A stretch of 64,000 bases of DNA, taken from assembly GCA_034401135.1 (NCBI GenBank), contig JAWZSP010000001.1, forward strand, positions 4,154,001 through 4,218,000. Reading direction: 5' to 3'. Position numbers and translations under genes: made by a program. This stretch comes from Volutella citrinella. Lineage: Eukaryota; Ascomycota; Sordariomycetes; Hypocreales; Nectriaceae. Positions 35,009 through 47,527 of this stretch are shown here, one piece after another (the stretch's first letter is position 1; each line of letters begins with the position of its first letter). The notes beneath the pieces are model-generated. The model was not told the origin of the DNA. It was given only the letters and a program-made list of their open reading frames with translations, and ran no database searches.

Positions 35009-38000
35009 ATGGTGCGAAACCAGACCGCGACCCTTCCTCTGATACCCCTTGCCCGAGGCTCCATCCTCCTCCCCGGCCTCGTCCAGCGCATTCCCGTCAA
35101 TTCAAGCCGCCCCGACATCCCGGCGCTCCTCGCGCACGTCTACGAACGCGCCGCAGCCAAGGGCCCCGATGCTCGAATCGATGCCATCCCCATCGCATGC
35201 GTCCCCGTCTCCTCGCCACTAGTTGGACCCAATGGCCAGCTGCTCATCGCCGATACCGAGGAGATCGATAGCTCCCAGATTGAGGATGTGAACCCCGGTA
35301 CTGCCAAGAAGAATGATCTCTACAACTTTGGTGTTTCTGCCAAGATCATTGGCATCGATGGCCGCGGCACCGGCGAGTTTGCCCTACGCGTCGAAGGCAC
35401 TACGCGCATTCGAGTCGATAACTTTACCAAGGATCGTCCGTTCTTCGAGGCCAAGGTCACATATTTCCCAGATGACAGTACGTTTTGCACCGACTTCCCC
35501 TCCCTCTCCCTGGGTCCATCTCCAGCCACGTGTAGCTAATCGCTGGCCATCTCAGCCTCTTCGCCCCCCGATAAGCAAGTCCAAGACCTCTTCGCACTCC
35601 TAAAGACAAGATCGCGCGAGCTCGTCACAATCCTTCGAATCTCCTCGCTCCTTCCTCGAACCAAGGGCGGCCCAGTTCTGTCCCCGTTGGTAACAAAGCG
35701 CTTGGAGATGCTCATTATGCGGAGGGAGATCAAGGACGCCGGCTTGTTGGCAGACTTCATGGCCAACCTGGTCGAAACCACCCACGAGGAGAAACTCGAG
35801 GTCCTGGCCGCGCTAGATCTAAAGGTCCGCCTGACCAAGGTTATCGAGCTGCTGGAGCGTCAGGTTGGAGGCATCAAGAACAACTTCAAGATTACGACGT
35901 TCGCAACGATGCCCATCCAGATCCTAGATCGCCTGAACGAAAACCAGAATCGAAAGCCAAATTCGATGCCCCAGATGCCCGGAATGGCTTTCGTTCCCCC
36001 GTCAGGCCAGTTCCCCCCAGGCAACGACCAGAACGATGACCAAGAGGCCAACGAACTCGACGAGCTGAAGCGGAAGCTGCAGAGCGCAAACCTGCCCCCT
36101 GAAGCCGCAAAGACGGTCGACAGGGAGATGCGCCGTCTCCAGAAGATGATGCCCATGAACCAGGAATACCAGGTCACCCGAAACTGGCTGGAAACTCTGG
36201 CGGAAATTCCTTGGTCAACCACTACAGACGACCGCCTTGGGCCTGAGACACTGACCAGAGCGAGAAAGCAACTCGATGACGACCACTACGGGCTCGACAA
36301 GGTGAAGAAGAGGCTCATAGAGTATCTTGCCGTGTTGCGACTCAAGCAATCCATCAATGACGGCGTCGAGGAGAAGCTGAAAAAGGCTGAGGAGGAGATG
36401 TCTAGGCCCGAAGCCGAAAGTGGCGAGGCAAAGGAGGCCGGCGACGCGGCTGCTGAGGATGCCAGGCCTGAAGTTGCCAAACTTCAAGTCCTCAAGTCGC
36501 AGCTCATGGTCGACAAGTCTCCCATCATGCTCCTTGCTGGCCCCCCTGGAGTCGGCAAAACCAGTCTAGCAAGGTCAGTGGCGACCGCCTTGGGGCGCAA
36601 GTTCCACCGTATCTCTCTCGGTGGTGTACGGGACGAAGCCGAGATTCGCGGTCATCGACGCACATATGTTGCCGCCATGCCTGGCCTGATTGTCCAGGGC
36701 TTGCGAAAGGTGGGCGTGTCCAACCCGGTCTTCCTGCTCGACGAGATCGACAAGATTGGCCACGCCAGCGTCCACGGCGACCCCTCGGCCGCCATGCTGG
36801 AAGTGTTGGACCCTGAGCAGAACCACACCTTCCAGGATCACTTTGTTGGCATGCCAGTGGATCTGTCCAAGATTCTTTTCATCGCCACTGCCAACAGCTT
36901 GGATACCATCCCTGGGCCTCTTCTTGATCGCATGGAGACCATCTACATCCCTGGCTACACCACGCTTGAGAAGCGGCACATTGCTATGCAGCACTTGATC
37001 CCCAAGCAGATCCGAGCTAACGGTCTGGCCGAGGACCAGGTTGCGTTCAATCGTGAAGTTGTTTCCAAGATCATCGAGTCGTACACTCGCGAGTCCGGAG
37101 TGCGAAATCTCGAACGAGAGATTGGATCCGTGTGTCGTGCCAAGGCTGTCGAGTATTCCGAGGCCAAGGACACCGGCCATGTGCAAGACTACAGGCCCAA
37201 ACTAACTATAGAGGACATCGAAAACTATCTCGGAATCGAGAAGTTTGAGGAGGAGATTGCCGAGAAGACAAGCCGGCCCGGCATTGTCACAGGTCTGGTG
37301 GCATACAGCTCCGGCGGCAACGGCAGCATTCTCTTCATCGAGGTGGCCGACATGCCGGGTAATGGCCGAGTTCAACTGACCGGAAAGCTGGGCGATGTGC
37401 TCAAGGAGAGCGTCGAAGTTGCCCTGACTTGGGTCAAGGCCCATGCCTTCGAGCTTGGCTTGACTCCCGAGCCGACGACGGACATAATGAAGGAGCGCAG
37501 CATTCATGTGCACTGCCCCTCTGGAGCTATCCCCAAGGATGGCCCCAGCAGCGGAATCGGCCAGGCTGTTGCCCTGATCTCGTTGTTTTCCGGAAAACCT
37601 GTTCCGCCCACCATGGCGATGACGGTATGTATCAACCTACAATCTCCCTTGCCTCAGAAAAGCTCAGCGCTCACATTGCGAGTATCACAGGGCGAGATTT
37701 CTCTCCGAGGCCGAGTTACAGCCGTCGGAGGTATCAAAGAGAAGCTCATCGGCGCGCTCCGAGCGGGCGTCAAGACGGTGTTACTCCCCGCCCAGAATCG
37801 CAAAGACGTGAAAGATCTACTGCAGGAGGTCAAGGATGGCCTCGAGATTCTCCATGTCAAGTGAGTCTATCCCCGCCATCATACCCGGTGTAGTGCTTCA
37901 GCAACTCCACGAGCTGTATCATTTAGCTGGTGCTCCGTCCCCTTGCCCTAGGTAACTGACACAAAGCGTGAATAGTCACATCTGGGAGGCCCTTCGCCTC

Positions 38001-38063
38001 GTTTGGCCTGATTCGCACTGGGCTGATGACAGCAATTACCGCGGCCTAGAGAGTCGACTGTAA
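35009..38063 (+). CDS. Peroxisomal Lon protease homologue (ATP-dependent, PTS1)
   Basis: Four exons, 35009-35477, 35556-37624, 37691-37860 and 37976-38063, give 931 residues. Domains in order: N-terminal Lon substrate domain (about 8-270; [20 protein letters not shown]), a coiled region, and an AAA+ ATPase. The ATPase has Walker A GPPGVGKT at 485-492 and Walker [11 protein letters not shown]. The serine protease domain has the Ser-Lys dyad Ser821 (in PKDGPSSG) and Lys862 (in GGIKEK). The protein has no mitochondrial presequence and ends in Ser-Arg-Leu, a peroxisomal targeting signal type 1 supplied entirely by the 88-nt last exon. Peroxisomal Lon degrades damaged or unassembled matrix proteins and helps keep peroxisomes functional. 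It is complete in length and divergent from RPA2. Two introns allow notable alternative products (see findings). Confidence 0.95.
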
Positions 38064-41000
38064 ATCCAGCACAGGCAGCCCCTGCGTGGGGTGGCGCTGT
38101 TGGGATGTCCACCTGTCTCAATGGTTCACCGAACATGTCTCAGCTGCTGAAACCCGCTCGACTCTTCGAAGCCCTTGATCCTCCAGCCGCCCGGGAATAT
38201 CCACCGCCGCCGCACAGCGCATTATTTTTCCCTTCTGGCCTAATCCAGCCCGTTTTGCGACGCACCTAACCGGGATGGCGACTCAGGTCCCACGAGCGCC
38301 TCCCGTGTTCCCACGTTGTCTAGCAACCGGGCGGCCCAAGACATTGACCCGCTACTCTTTGCTTTTGCGACGTGCAGCATCATGGCAGCATTGTGGCGGT
38401 CCAGGTCCAATAGCGTAGGACACGATCGTCCCTACCCTGGTGGTGCACGGTATGAATCGAAGCGGTGCCGAGTGTCAACTCCGTTTGTTGAAGCAATGGC
38501 CCACGCCATAGACTTGGCCCTGTCGAATGGGGACGGCGCGAGGCTTCCAACGGGTTCTGCCGGACCAGGGTAGTAGTAGGAGGCGGGTAATGCATTGACT
38601 GCGTGTTGGCGTAAACAAATGTTTCTTGAAGCGTCGGATATAATTGTCATCTACACTATTCTCACTCATGATGAATCACTTTTCCTTCACCTTGTGTCCA
38701 AGTTTGATGATCCAGACCAAATGGCATTCAGCCACCGAGAGGAACCTTCGCCCTGTCGCGCCACGACCAGCAGGGAGGAAGAGCGTAGGGCCGCATTGGG
38801 GGAAGGTTTCAGCTCATTGGACAACGGTAGAGGCCTGATCGCTCCCTGACTTTCTGGGGAGGCCCCATTGCACATGCGTCGAACATAGAGTGTGTCGTCC
38901 CGGACAAAAGTGTTGTATTCCTGCGTACAGAGTCGCTGTGTCGGGCAAGTGCAAGAGGAGGGAGGACGGGATGCCTGGGCAAGGCTCCCCTTAGCGAGAC
39001 AGGATACCAGGGTTCAAACCAGATTTCGGTCGATGGAGGGATACCAAGTCGTCTTCACCGGTGACCTCTGTCTTCAAAGTGAGCTGAAGATAGCGCTCGA
39101 GCCTGCCCGGGAGTTTGTTCCGCGTGTGGGTGGCCCTGTCTCAAGTACCTCCGAAGGGCGTGTGAATGTACAGCGCCACGCAGTCAGTCCGTCCGTCCCC
39201 AACCAGCGCAAAAGTCGCGTGTGCGGCAGATCCGAGGCTGCCCTGGACATGCAAGTTGCGCTGCGCAGTGCTTGCCACGGCTCGCTTAAATGTGACTCGT
39301 GGTTTGAACCGTCCCACGTTGCTTTGCCCAGGAGGCCAACCTGCAGAACCATGTTCTCGGAGACGAGTTCAGAGACAAGCTGCAAGTCTTGCAAAAGCAA
39401 CCATTGTAGGCCCCCGCGATAGCTCCCCAATCCTCAATCTCACCTGTCGTGCCGTAGATACCCTGTGGTCGGCGCTTCTGGCGACGGACTGAGGACTGGA
39501 GAGCCTTTTGCCCTCGCTATGATTGCATCGAGAAAGGCACCATGCGTAGCTACCACGGGATAGTGTGAGCATCGGCCCTCCACTACGAGATCATGGTTGA
39601 GAACCCGATATACCACCGCTTTGGTGAACCCCAAGGAGTGTCTCAGTGTCGAAAGAATGAAAGAGACATTTTCGTGGGATGAAGTGTCCCTCAGTGAGAC
39701 ACGAGTTCAGCCCATCCAGATCAAGATGGCTGCATTCGAGGATAATGTGATAATTAACGCTCGATTCCAAGGCTCCATAGCAGTTTGTTTTGGACATCGC
39801 CGTTCGTGACTGTACTCAACCAGGCATGAGCGGAGGCGGAGCATTCCTTCTGCCTCTCATCCCAAAGGAGTATGGGCTTTTGGCGAGCGCGTGGCTTTGA
39901 AACTATGCTTTGAGCGCCGTGTGTGCCCCGTGGTCATGATGACGCTCCTCCACGTGTCCCTCCACCGGAGTGGCTTGGAGGGACAGTCACAGGAAACATG
40001 GCAAGCATGGCTGACCATCTCGGTCCTCCGATTGATCTGCCAGTCCGGACGTATCAATAGCAGGCGATTGTTGGAGGCCAATCAAATCGGGCACCAGAAT
40101 CGGGGAAGCTGGGCTAACGATCCCCAATACTTGCAAGAAGCGCGGGCATAGTGACAGACAGGCCTCCAGATCAAATGCGAAGCATGCTACAGTCATTTTC
40201 TTGTGTATCAGGGACTTGACTGGCCGTGTGTCTGAGGGTTCTTTCAACAATAGACAGCATGGCTCTTTTTGGGGGCAGCTTTGCTTGACTTGAAATGACT
40301 TTACCTCCTGCAAGGACAACATTTGAGGGTGGGCGGCGCGAGTGCCTGTGGGTATGGCTTGGTCTGCAAGCATACTGGGGCATCCCAATACCCTGGGCCT
40401 GGGCCTGGCTTGCTTCGATCATGCCTCTCTGATGTGACATAGCAACGAGCCAGGCGCTACTGTCCAAGCAGCGGGCCTGCCAGGGTAGCAAGTGACAATG
40501 CAGGGTGCCAATGGACTTGCTTCTGTGGTTGGGCTTCATTGAAGGGGATCAGCAGTCCACTTGTGTTGTTAATGGCGGAAGAATCGCAACACCTTTTAAT
40601 TAGGTATTCAATTGGAGTCGAGACCTTCACGCGACAACGCCCCTCTCGCTTTCGGAGTCAGCTCCCAGGGACTTTTCTTCTTCTGGTCAGCCTCAACTGG
40701 GACGGACTCATTGGACGGACTTGTGGTTGTCAAGTCGTGGAGGGATGAAGATACCCTATGGTTGCCTGTTGTTCTGAATGGTCCTGTCGGAAGAATCATT
40801 AATATTGGCCCATGTAAGGTCGGGGATTCTGCCGAACTGAGGGGAGATGAGCAATATGATGCCAGCAGAACTAGGTCAGGTGTTGATGATGGTGTATGGC
40901 CCTGGACCATGTTTAGCACTTGCTGGGATCGCTGTTACAACATGAGCAGGGGTCAGTTGTCGTTGCCAAAAATCCAGTTCTAATTTCATCGCATTCCAAA

Positions 41001-42143
41001 AGCACGGACGAAAACCGGCCGAGGTCGAGAATTCCAAGATTTGTGCATCCGCGTCAGCGCCGCTGTACAGGGCAAGAGTCGTCTAAGTTGTGCGACACCG
41101 AGCGGCTGATCCTCAAATCTGCTGCAACGACAAGGGCAGAGCCATCGCCGCATTCATCATATCATATCATGAGGTTTCCCCCATGTCGCGGAAATTTCCT
41201 CCGTCATCGAATAACCCCATCACCCGCTCTGACAACATCCGGCCGTGACAGGATGGGATCAATATCCCAACCCCAGTCCAGTCGAGGCGCTTGGAAACCT
41301 GGAGAGGTGAGGATGATGACGTACTCGAGAGCTATTAATCCCAGCAAGTTTGGCGACCTCCGATACAGCGGACTCCAGACACGGTAGGTAGGCTTGGCTT
41401 TGAACATCATTTCGTTGGTGACGAATTGGGTCCTCTTGGGTGGTAGCCACTTCGCTCTTGGACACAGTTAGTGACCAATGCCGCTCGGGGCCCACAAGTT
41501 CATATCCGGTTCTTCGGAACCAAGCTACTCCGTACCCATACCAGAAACGGCGCAAGACGCGAGGACTGGTGCGCTCAAGAAGGGGCTCCTAGCTCTCCGG
41601 CTGTCAATCCCTGAGTTAGTACTGTTATTATGGCGAGAGTGGTGATGCACGATGTAGTTTGGCATCACATAAGTTCATGGCTGAGAGTGAAGACTCTATT
41701 AGCGCACAGATCTGCCAGAAAATTGGACCAAAGCAAGGGAGGCCGCAGCTGTCACGATCCTCGTACGATGATAGAGCAACCGTGCATACGGACAGATGCT
41801 GGGGAGATCGAAGGCAGGGCTCATGGTTCTGGGCGCAAATTACCACCCCACGCTGCGGCAACTCATCTCGCTCACGTCGCTCCAAGAGCCTTGGAACCCA
41901 TGTCCAGGTGCTGCACTTGCTGGGAAGCGGTAAGTCGGCGGTTTGACATGCTGCAGCCAGCCTGGCAAGGAAGGCGGGGTGTGTTGGGGGGTGGTCTCGG
42001 TTTGCATGTGTGCAGTTGATGTACTCAAGCAACAGTCCAGCCAGCTCCCTACAAGACCTTGTTGCTCTGACCCAGCCAGCCAGCCAGCCGGTCAACTGTT
42101 CCGTATTGGCGCGCGCTGATCCGACCCCGACTTGCAGAACCAC

Positions 42144-42185
42144 GACACATGGCCACTGCCATGTGTCCACCATCCACCTAGGTGG
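42144..42185. repeat. Hairpin followed by 12-bp palindrome
   Basis: GACACATGGC (42144-42153) and its exact reverse complement (42158-42167) flank a 4-base spacer, giving a 10-bp-stem hairpin. Six bases further on is the perfect palindrome CCACCTAGGTGG (42174-42185). Function unknown. Confidence 0.6.
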
Positions 42186-44460
42186 TCCATTCACCAACCT
42201 TGACCAAGCCGGATACCCCTGTGGGGGGATCCTCTGGAAGAACTCTGTGTGGGATAGCCGGCTTGAACGCCCTGAAGTCCCCATTCCTTCGTCATGGACG
42301 TTTCATTTGGTCGACGGCGCTGGGCCCATCCTGTTCACGAGCCTTATTACCCATTCCCAACCCACCACCTCGAAAGCGCCTTCGGGCGCCCGCTGGCAGA
42401 CTAGTTGGGTTGTTGACCATGGCGGCCCTGGCCACCTGCAAGTAAGGGATTGACGACGGGGACTAGTCCCGGGCTAGACCTCTCCGGTAGGGAGTACCAG
42501 CGCCCCAGTTGTGCGGAAGAAGCCGTGCTGGTCTGGCGCGTGCTCTTGAGCTCGACGCCATTCAACGGCCATGTAGCCACTGTCTCAAGGAACAAACCGA
42601 ATCGAGCATGGCCTGTGGAGGGGTGAGGGCAGTCGGGTTTTTCGTAACCGTCCTGTGCACTCCCTGTCGTGCGTGATGTGTTGACGCCCATCCTTCGTTA
42701 TGGCAACAGTGGCGCTAAAAAAGAAAGAAAAGCTAGGTGCATTATGCCTTTCGCAAATGAACAAACACAGCAGTTTTCGAGCATGGATGGGCATGCACTC
42801 TCTCCTCTCTCTGGGCATTTGGGATGAAGAGGGTTGTGATTGTTGCTTGAGATGCTGGGTCAACGACCAATTGGAGCTGCGGAAGTGGACTGGGGCAAAG
42901 AGCGAAATGCACAGTGCTCACCTAGTGCCCCTTCCCTGATTGCGAGCTCACGCACCCTTGTGCCCACATCATTTCAAGCACAGTGCGTTTCAGCCAGTTC
43001 CTACGGTAGGACTGATAGACTACAAGGCGCACGAGGACAATCGCCCTAAACTAAACTGTAGCCATCCACACCATGAGTTCAGACTTCAGAGTAACTCGAC
43101 ATGGGAGTGTGGACTTGATCAAGTACATTGGCAGGTGATGCGAAGCTTGGCTGCAGTCGGCACGCCACCCCGTCGCACGATCCTGGCGGAAAGACAAACA
43201 CCGAGGCTCTGAGGGAATGTGTCTAGGATAACTAGGCCTGCATTCTAGAGCAGCCACAGTCGAGCCAGCACCTGTAAACAGGGCAACCGGGAGCATTTCC
43301 CGGCATTAGAGGAACACGCCAGTATTTGCGATGGATTCATTTGTAACATTGCTTCAACTCGTCATATGATCCCGTTGCATAGTCAGTCATTCGTAATATG
43401 ATTTTGAAATTGATTCGGTTTGAACCCCATTGGCCTTGAACTCATGAGGGTGGATACATCTATCATCGAGCATAATTGCATCTTCTTGAGGACGTGTTTT
43501 CGGGAAAATTGTCCTCTGTGGAATCCTCCATGGCCAAGATCATGTGCTTGAGTCGTTGTTTGAGTGCCAAAACAAGCCGATGCTATGATGCTGAGTGCCG
43601 AGAGGCACTGCCTGGCTGCCGCCACTATACTAGACGGCCTGGAGACGGTTTATCAATCACGACAGCTGCCCGTGCTGATTTTGGCACCAACTCAGCATCT
43701 CAAATGACCCTAGCTAGGCTTCTGGCTCGGGAAGCAGGCTGAGGGGCAGATACACTGGGTCCCGTGCTCGGATTGCCACGTTTACCAACGTTAGAGAATG
43801 GCGTCTAGGCACGGGCCAGGATACGCCGTGGTGTGCAGTGGTGCAGTGGTGTAAGTGTGATGGGAGTCAATTCATCGGCCACATGGTCAAGCCGTGTCAT
43901 AGACTACTCTCCGCTCAGCAAAAAGGCGATTGGATCGGTCCCGAGATTATCTTGGGCACCCGCCGAAGAGGCGTGAAGAATCCAGTGTCTATGAATCGAA
44001 TGGCTCGATCGAGTAATATTGATTGTGTCGTTTGAGGTAAATCGGGAGGTCCGGAAACCATAGCGCCGTCAGGGGCTGGATGGTGGGGGACTGCGGTGTT
44101 GATAGTACCGAAAAAGATTGAAAGCCACTAGACAATACAAATGGGGAGAGCAATTCAGCCTCCCAACTAGGCATTTCAGGTGGCTCATATTTCCATACTG
44201 CCGATTGCACAAAATGCAACCTCTAGCAGGTCTCGGCTAGCTGTATACTTGTACCCAGAAAGTTCTGCGGTGACCGACCCATCTGGTTTGAATGGAGGAA
44301 ACGGTCCTTGAATAGCCCAATCTGCCATTGACCATGACGAGATTCTGTGTAAGCCATGGCTGGCCAGTGTTCCCCAGGTATTGCCCGATCGGGAAGTTCC
44401 CGATTATTACCATATGGGGACTAGCGACGCGGTTTGACACCTACAAAGGGTCACATCACA

Positions 44461-44480
44461 ATTATTATTATTATTATTAT
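44461..44480. repeat. ATT microsatellite
   Basis: Nearly seven uninterrupted ATT units in the gene-poor region. No associated gene. Confidence 0.9.
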
Positions 44481-45821
44481 CCTGTCTTCTTCAACTGCAC
44501 ATTCATCAGGAGGTTATCTGGCACTTTGGGGAAGAGCGGCGGGAAGGTCCAACAGAGGCAAAAAGGCCGTGTATCTGAGACTAAACCTCGCCGGAAAAAC
44601 TCCTATTGATTACCCCGGCCGATGGAGGCAACCAAAACCCATCCCGCTGGGCACAACGACGGTGCTGCAGACGGCAATATCGCTAATTAAAGTTGGCTGA
44701 CTTTGTCCGCGCCACGGCCAGGGTTGACAGACTTGGTCAGTAGTGGGAGGGAGAGCCGCCCACTAACCAAGGGCCTCATCTTGTGACAGTGGCCTGGTAG
44801 CGGCGAGCAATGGCGTGAAGGTTTGTGGCCCAGAAAGAGGGCCGTGTTACCGTTTCTTGGCGTGGCATTTCCGCGGGCGTTGCTCGTCGTCAAGGCCTCC
44901 ACTGCCCGACAGTAGGGCGAGGCTCATCGCTGCGCTCCCACTCTAACCATACTAGGCTTTCTCTGCAGGCGCCTATTGACAATGATTGACTGCGGCTGTT
45001 CTGGTATTTTTGCTTCTGCTTGCGCCTAACACGCCATCACAGTCCACTCCACCCACTGCTGGTCTCAAAGGGAAGGAGATACATGGCCGGGCGTAAAGTA
45101 CTAGTATCCTGGATCCTGTTGTGCCGTCGGAAATTCTCCTATTGATCCACTGAGACTCCAGGATCAACGCCATCTATCTTGGGTTTGCCAAGGGCCTGGG
45201 TTGGCTCCGTCCCTCCCCCTTCACTTGCGCCTCGCTGTCGGAGAACACAGCGCGTGGGGGACTAGCATCTTATGGGAGGGTCGCTAAGGTTAGGGACCAG
45301 GGTTCTAGCGCATGGGGCGGTTGGTGAACCAGACTCTGCTCGGAAGATTTAGCCATGAGCCCGGCCTTGGAAGAAGCAACGGCTGCGGCTCGGTGTTAGA
45401 GGCGGTCGGTAACTAGTTGGCTGTCGTCAATTGTCCCAGGGTATCGGAACCCGAGTCGAATCTTCTGTCCCGCGCCACGTCGACGGACAATTTCCTTTGA
45501 AGATCCCGAATCGAGGCTGGGCTCTCCGTTGTCTTGCCATGTCCAATCCGCCAAAGGCTATACATAGCAGTTGACTGGATGCACATGCCCAGGACGGTTC
45601 TGGAGGCTCATGGCAATGACGAAAGGCGGACCGGAGAAAAAACGCCCGGGTTGAGGTGCCCCAATGCAAATCGCCCGTGCTGCGGGTATGCTAGATCAAG
45701 CTTCCGACATGGGCGGGAATTGATGCTTGCCGGACACGAGGGCGTAGCAAGGACCTCAGACACCGGATTCGACGCCAAATGATGGAGATTAAGAAGGAGG
45801 GGCGATCATTTCGAAAGAGCA

Positions 45822-45840
45822 AGGGCCACCAGGTGGCCCT
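45822..45840. repeat. 19-bp inverted repeat with single central base
   Basis: AGGGCCACC, one base, then its exact reverse complement. It lies in the gene-poor region with no adjacent coding feature. Confidence 0.6.
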
Positions 45841-46857
45841 GGACCTGCGGGGGCCCCTTGTCAGGTCTCGACAATGCACAAATAAGTTATAACCGTTTCA
45901 TCATCTTGGGACATCACACCTGTACTGAAGGGAATTGATTGATGAGCGGCAGCGGCCAAAGTCTCGTCAGTTTCAAAGCAAAGCCAGGCCACACGGTCCT
46001 GAGGCTTCGCTCCTCCCCCTCTTTCTCCTAGGATTCGCTGACTCATCACATCAGCCTTGGAAGGATGTGGCAGAGCACCGGTAAAGCCCACTCATGACCC
46101 ATCATCTGCATACGAGTCGGGAATTACATGGGACGATAAATACGTACCGGATCTTGGGCCAGAACCCGTAGTAAGGCTGGGGCGGCAGCATGGTGACGTG
46201 AAGGGCGTCGAGCAAGCCTCCAACTGGCGAGGGACCCTTACTAGTGCGATTGCGCGTGCCCCCCTAGCTAGGTTCCCGCCGGAAGGAGGGCTCTGGCCAG
46301 GCTCGGCCCCAAATGACTGGGCGAGGTGTACCGGATGAGACGGTTACATCCAGCTGTGCGATCTGGCGAATTCTCCCCATGCCTGTGTGCTAAATGTGTT
46401 ATTAGTAGATCTGATTTATTATGGCACGGCAAGGTACAGCCTCTGTTGATGGCGTGGAAGGGTCCAGGCGCGGCTGGCTTCGACGGCGAACGGCACTGGC
46501 ACAATGTAATTAATTACAGTACGTCCTTGGATGCTCTACTGCCCTTTTGGGAAGCTAAGCTCCTGCGTAGTAGAGCCTGGGGCGTGACCAAGGCGTCCCA
46601 CGATGCTGGTGTAGCCCTTCCTCGTCGTTGATGCGCAATATTTGTGGAGGAGCGTGCCGCGCAAAACCGTTGGCCAGCCCGGATTGCCTAGAAATTACGC
46701 TGAGGTGTAACCCAATGCCGAGCACTTTGGTAGGTGCCTCAATAAGGTAGTTATTCGGCTGGCCGCCCCTTTCTCGATGCATCACAAATTCCCCGTGCGT
46801 TATCATCCAAGAGTTGCCTCGGCCAACACCATCGGCCGGGCGAGGCCTAAGCGAAGC

Positions 46858-46878
46858 GCCAGGAGCTCAGCTCCTGGC
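46858..46878. repeat. 21-bp inverted repeat with single central base
   Basis: GCCAGGAGCT, one base, then its exact reverse complement. A second small GC hairpin (CCGCC, 2-base loop, GGCGG) follows within about 15 bases. It sits about 330 bp upstream of the possible secreted protein at 47204. Confidence 0.6.
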
Positions 46879-47203
46879 AGTGACAGCCGCCTCGGCGGGG
46901 AAACGGCCCACTACCCACAGCACCCGGCGCGCTAGCAAAACGTCGGGCTGATCAGCCTCGTAGTCAGCGTGGTCGAGGCGCAAATGACATCTCGTAACTT
47001 ATGGGGTGGGTGCCCAAGAGGGGTGGTGGGCATCGAACACTGCAACTTGTAATTGTTTACGGCGCGCAAGTCAAGCTCCGACGAGCAGGCCAGGCTCCTC
47101 GGCTTGCGAGTCGGGGCGATCGAGAGGCGGACAGTGGTGCACCCTCGGACAAGAGGGCCGGCGACCGACAAGCGCCATGCCAGCTAGGGATACTCTGAAA
47201 AGG

Positions 47204-47527
47204 ATGCTTTTGACGACGGCTCTGAGCCTTGGGCTCATAGTATTGGCGTTCGTGCAAAGCGAGGTTGAGCAGAAGAAATTTCATAGCCTCCGTCTCGTCT
47301 GGCCCCGAAGGCAGTGTGACTGCGCTGGCTGCAGGGAGGCGTGTCCCCAAGAAGTGGGAGCCGATGCCGCATGTTGTGCCGTCTTGTGCGCTCTGAGGGC
47401 CAGGAAAAAAAGTTGTTCAATGAGCAGCTGTGCTCGAGGTCGAGTATCAATGGTGTGCGAGGGCAGGCAGTGCGACCTCAGCGACCTCCCCTACCCCGGC
47501 ATGAGATCTGGCGGCATCGTACATTAG
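47204..47527 (+). CDS. Possible small secreted cysteine-rich protein
   Basis: A 107-codon frame from an ATG. The first about 19 residues (MLLTTALSLGLIVLAFVQS) look like a signal peptide. A charged stretch ends in WPRR, which would suit Kex2-type cleavage. The remainder has 11 cysteines in about 70 residues (QCDCAGCREAC, ACCAVLC, SCSMSSC and others). That layout is common in fungal effector-like secreted proteins. However, the cysteine number is odd, no homologue is recognised, no intron or promoter signal supports it, and it lies in a gene-poor region where chance frames abound. It may be spurious. Confidence 0.25.
   Translation: MLLTTALSLGLIVLAFVQSEVEQKKFHSLRLVWPRRQCDCAGCREACPQEVGADAACCAVLCALRARKKSCSMSSCARGRVSMVCEGRQCDLSDLPYPGMRSGGIVH

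Noticed and set aside
39007..39025. GGTTCAAACC, a possible tRNA B-box
   Set aside because: The flanking bases cannot form a T-stem and there is no matching A-box upstream.
41628..42284. Minus-strand frame of about 218 codons
   Set aside because: No domain, and plus-strand frames overlap it; the paired inverted repeats inside it argue against coding.
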